From Dyella_A sp035685805 (GTDB lineage Bacteria; Pseudomonadota; Gammaproteobacteria; Xanthomonadales; Rhodanobacteraceae), in the NCBI RefSeq assembly GCF_035685805.1, contig NZ_DASSAB010000025.1:1-64000 (forward strand): a stretch of DNA of 64,000 nt, given 5' to 3'. The notes beneath the pieces are model-generated. The model was not told the origin of the DNA, ran no database searches, and was given only the letters and a program-made list of their open reading frames with translations. Shown here piece by piece: positions 61,265 to 64,000 of this stretch. A program made the translations under genes and the position numbers. Each line of letters opens with the position of its first letter. Positions within the stretch are counted from its first letter, which is position 1.

Positions 61265-62122
61265 TCAGCGTTGCTTGATCGCCATGGCGCATGCGTCCGC
61301 GCCCAGCGCCGACAGTCGCAGCAGCACGCCGGCCAGGCTCTTCAGATCCTGTGCGTTGTGCGCGGCGACACGGCGCAGATTGGTGGCCGAGCCGCCGCGC
61401 AGGTAGGTGAGCCAGGCGGCCGGCGCTTCCGAGCCGGGCAGGTCGTCCTCGCGCAGCACGCCCAGCAGCTGGCGCTCGGCGGTGGCAAGGCGGCAGTTTT
61501 CCCACTGGCCTTTCCAGTGCCGGCGCACCGGGTGCAGCAGGTCCAGGTGATCGAGCCCGGCCAGCGGGTTGGCCAGCCGGGCGAGGCGGTAGCGGGTGGC
61601 CAGCAGCGGCGCGTCGTAGCACTTGCCGTTGTAGCTGACGAGCACGCTGTCCGGCGCCAGCCATTCGGCGAACGTGCGCAGCATCGCGGGCTCGGCGGCC
61701 ATCGTGGTGATGGTGAGCTGGCGCAGGCGCAGCTGGCCGCGCTGCCAGTCGGCGGCGCCGATCATGAAGGCGCGCGTGCCGGTGCCGCCGGCCAATCCGG
61801 TGGTTTCGGTGTCGAAGTGCAGCAGGCATGCGGGATCGATGCGGTCCTCGCGGCGGGCGAAGCGGGTATCGATGGCCCCGGGTGCTTGCGGCCAGTCTGC
61901 GAGCTCCTCGGTGTAGCGCAGGCCCGGCGCAATTTCCTCGCCGAACAGCTCGCGGTCGCGCGCGGGGAAGGGCGTGGTGGGTCGCGCGTGCGAGCGGGCA
62001 CGCACGCCGAGCAGCCAGCGCAGATCTTCCGTGGCGGTCGTGCGCGGCGCGGGCGCCGGCGTGGGCACGCTCTGCCCGGCCTGCGCGCGCAGCCCGCGCA
62101 GGCGCTCGCGCAGTGCGTTCAC
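61265..62122 (-). CDS. YprB/MrfB-like RNase H-fold 3'-exonuclease
   Basis: A 285-aa protein. The DEDD-type exonuclease residues are D104 and E106 in HFDTETTGL, D170 in VSYNGKCYD and D259 in HNAQDLKSL. Spacing is close to that of Bacillus MrfB (YprB). It likely degrades DNA during repair of mitomycin-type lesions. The GTG start at 62122 overlaps the helicase stop (GTGA), so the two are translationally coupled. Confidence 0.88.
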   Translation of the reverse strand: MNALRERLRGLRAQAGQSVPTPAPAPRTTATEDLRWLLGVRARSHARPTTPFPARDRELFGEEIAPGLRYTEELADWPQAPGAIDTRFARREDRIDPACLLHFDTETTGLAGGTGTRAFMIGAADWQRGQLRLRQLTITTMAAEPAMLRTFAEWLAPDSVLVSYNGKCYDAPLLATRYRLARLANPLAGLDHLDLLHPVRRHWKGQWENCRLATAERQLLGVLREDDLPGSEAPAAWLTYLRGGSATNLRRVAAHNAQDLKSLAGVLLRLSALGADACAMAIKQR

Positions 62123-64000
62123 AGGCTGGCCAGCAAGGCGAGCACGCGCGCGGCCAGCGCCTTGGGTGTGTGCGCGGCGGACTCGTCGGCGGCGAGGATC
62201 GGCCCCACGCAGGCCGGGCAACCGTGGCTGCAATCGCAGCGTTCCACCAGCGACTGCGCCAGCGTGACCAGATGCTCGCGCCGCTCGAACAACGGCGCGC
62301 TCAGGCCCACGCCGCCTGGGAACGCGTCATACAGGTAGACGGTGGGCGTGAACGGCGCATCCGCGGCCAGCGCAGTGGGTTGTCCATCAGCGCCGCGCAG
62401 CTGGCCGCGCCCGTGCAGGTCGGCGCTGACGAACCACGCACCGTCGCCGCTGCCGACCGACTTCTGCAGATCGCGGGCCTCGGCCATCACCGCCACCGTG
62501 GCGACGATGTGCAGCGCGTAGGCCGCGCCGAGGAAGCCGTCCAGCGCCTGCTGCCGCTCGTCGAACGCCTGCTGCAGGGTGCGCTGGTCGAGCTGCCACC
62601 ACACCGCAGTGGTGTGCAGCTCCTGGTCGGGCAGGTTGACCGGGCCGTAGCCGATGTTCTCGTGCGTGTAGTAGCGGATCTTCTTGTAGCCGGCCACGCG
62701 GCGCACCACGTGCACCTCGCCGTGATGCGCCTGGCCGCGGCCGGCCGGCGCGCTGCCGAAGGCATCCAGCACCTTGAGCTTGGTGTAGTCGATGGCGTCG
62801 GTGTAGTAGTCGACGTGGGTGCGCGTGACGTAGGCCTTGCGGCCGTCCCAGTCCAGCCGCTCCACCTGGTAGGGCGTGGCCTGGATCATGTGGATGGCGC
62901 CTTCGTACAGGGTGAGCGCGGCGGCGGAGTAATCCACTTCGGCGAGGATGGTCTGGCGTCCGCCGGTGCGGTCCACCACCACGAAGTTGCCGTCGGCCAC
63001 CGAGCGCAGCGACACCGCGTTGGCCGGGTAGCTGTCGGCGATCCACTCCCAGCGATCGCCCTCGCGATGCAGCACGCCTTCCTCGCCCAGCACTTCCAGC
63101 CACGGCGTGGCCACCTCATTGCCGAATACTTCGTGGCCGGCAAACGGCAGCTCGAAGGCGGCGCAGCGGATGTGGTCGAGCAGGATCAGCGGCTGGTCCG
63201 GCGCGATGCGCGCGTGCTCCGGCGGCGCGCCCTGGAAGAACTCCGGATGGCGCACCAGGTACTGGTCCAGCGGATCGGAACTGGCCACCAGCACGCCCAG
63301 CGCCGATTGCTGGCGCCGGCCGGCGCGCCCGAAGCGCTGCCAGGTCGCCGCCACCGAACCGGGGTAGCCGTTGAGCACCACCGCGTCCAGGCTGCCGATG
63401 TCCACGCCCAGCTCCAGCGCCGAGGTGCTGACGATGCCGTCGATCTGGCCGGCGCGCATCGCCCGTTCCGCGTCGCGCCGCTCGGTCGGCAGGTAGCCGC
63501 CGCGATACGCGCGGATGCGCGGCGGCTTGCGCGGATCGTGGTCGAACACATCCTTGAGGTACTTGGTGAGCACCTCGACCATGCTGCGGCTCTGCGCGAA
63601 CACCAGCGTCTTCATGCCTGCCTTGATCGCCAGCCGCGCGATGCGGTTGCTCTGCGAACGCGCCGAGGCGCGTAGGCCGAGGTCGGGGTTCACCACCGGC
63701 GGGTTCCACAGCAGCACGTGCTTGTCGCCCGAGGGCGCGCCCGACTCGGTGATCGCGTGCACCGGCGCCTCGATCAGCGCCTCGGCGTGTTCCTGCGGAT
63801 TGCCGATGGTCGCCGAGCACAGGATGAACTGCGGGCGCACGCCGTAGAACGCGCAGATGCGCTTGAGCCGGCGGATCACGTTGGCCACGTGCGAGCCGAA
63901 CACGCCGCGATAGGTGTGCACCTCGTCGATCACCACGTAGCGCAGGTTCTCGAAGAACTGCGCCCACTTGGTGTGATGCGGCAGGATCGCCTGGTGCAGC
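62119..64000 (-). CDS. YprA/MrfA-like superfamily 2 helicase with DUF1998, 5' end missing
   Basis: At least 627 codons lie in the window; the start and the Walker A motif are beyond the right edge. Motif II is VVIDEVHTYRG, motif III ILCSATIGN and motif VI QRFGRAGRRQQ. The C-terminal DUF1998 domain ends with a Cys cluster, CDCSHGCPACVGP, for zinc or an iron-sulfur cluster. MrfA is a DNA helicase that works with the MrfB exonuclease in a UvrA-independent repair pathway for mitomycin damage in Bacillus; the downstream nuclease gene overlaps it here as well. Confidence 0.9.
   Translation of the reverse strand, partial: LHQAILPHHTKWAQFFENLRYVVIDEVHTYRGVFGSHVANVIRRLKRICAFYGVRPQFILCSATIGNPQEHAEALIEAPVHAITESGAPSGDKHVLLWNPPVVNPDLGLRASARSQSNRIARLAIKAGMKTLVFAQSRSMVEVLTKYLKDVFDHDPRKPPRIRAYRGGYLPTERRDAERAMRAGQIDGIVSTSALELGVDIGSLDAVVLNGYPGSVAATWQRFGRAGRRQQSALGVLVASSDPLDQYLVRHPEFFQGAPPEHARIAPDQPLILLDHIRCAAFELPFAGHEVFGNEVATPWLEVLGEEGVLHREGDRWEWIADSYPANAVSLRSVADGNFVVVDRTGGRQTILAEVDYSAAALTLYEGAIHMIQATPYQVERLDWDGRKAYVTRTHVDYYTDAIDYTKLKVLDAFGSAPAGRGQAHHGEVHVVRRVAGYKKIRYYTHENIGYGPVNLPDQELHTTAVWWQLDQRTLQQAFDERQQALDGFLGAAYALHIVATVAVMAEARDLQKSVGSGDGAWFVSADLHGRGQLRGADGQPTALAADAPFTPTVYLYDAFPGGVGLSAPLFERREHLVTLAQSLVERCDCSHGCPACVGPILAADESAAHTPKALAARVLALLASL

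Overview
The window is chromosomal DNA from a high-GC gammaproteobacterium. Gene content points to the Xanthomonadales, probably Rhodanobacteraceae (Rhodanobacter/Dyella-like). The clues are a sucrose locus of the Xanthomonas sux type, a DcaP-like porin next to an MHS transporter and acs, a TorF-type porin linked to glnK-amtB, and a DUF3034 cluster. Codons are strongly GC3-biased, so antisense frames are open almost everywhere and most long ORFs opposite real genes are shadows. No rRNA, tRNA, CRISPR array, insertion sequence or prophage was seen.

Region 1 (1-6.6 kb) looks like an acetate/carboxylate module: the receiver end of a hybrid sensor kinase, a LuxR-type response regulator (CrbS/CrbR-like), acs, an MHS-family transporter and a DcaP-like porin. 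An 11-base motif, CGACCAAAGTC, is shared by the acs and porin promoters. Region 2 (6.6-17.7 kb) is housekeeping and accessory metabolism: a PA0069-type radical SAM protein, an S9 peptidase, a patatin lipoprotein, fbp, a coupled trio (DJ-1-like protein with a substituted active site, 60-aa protein, NIPSNAP protein), a GST, a WYL regulator and a DUF885 peptidase. Region 3 (17.7-22.9 kb) is an accessory patch: a DUF2235 (Tle-type) phospholipase effector candidate with a lipoprotein and a membrane partner, a decayed DUF2235 paralogue, and a RES-Xre toxin-antitoxin pair.

Region 4 (23-36.2 kb) holds an SGNH hydrolase, phhA divergent from an Lrp-family regulator, plsC coupled to a YheT-like hydrolase, a 2OG-Fe(II) oxygenase, DUF3820 and VOC proteins, a GT1 glycosyltransferase, cardiolipin synthase beside a Ycf46-like AAA ATPase, and an envelope/stress operon (DUF1328, DUF883-like, YqjE-like, 106-aa protein, AI-2E-family permease). 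Region 5 (36.2-44.1 kb) is a complete RND efflux operon with a divergent LysR regulator, then uppP.

Region 6 (44.6-48.8 kb) is nitrogen assimilation: TorF porin, glnK, amtB and glnA. glnA has a clear sigma-54 promoter and an NtrC-like site about 130 bp upstream. Region 7 (48.8-56.9 kb) is a sucrose operon (TonB receptor, amylosucrase, fructokinase, MFS importer), with stop/start overlaps at two of its three junctions, a LacI regulator and palindromic operators. Region 8 (57.1-61.0 kb) is the least explained: five co-oriented genes for exported proteins (COG4315-type secreted protein, DUF3034 outer-membrane protein, secreted truncated haemoglobin, cupredoxin lipoprotein, membrane sensor with no output domain). 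It may be a periplasmic haem/copper redox or gas-handling system. The window ends in a YprB/YprA (MrfB/MrfA-like) nuclease-helicase pair whose helicase runs off the edge.
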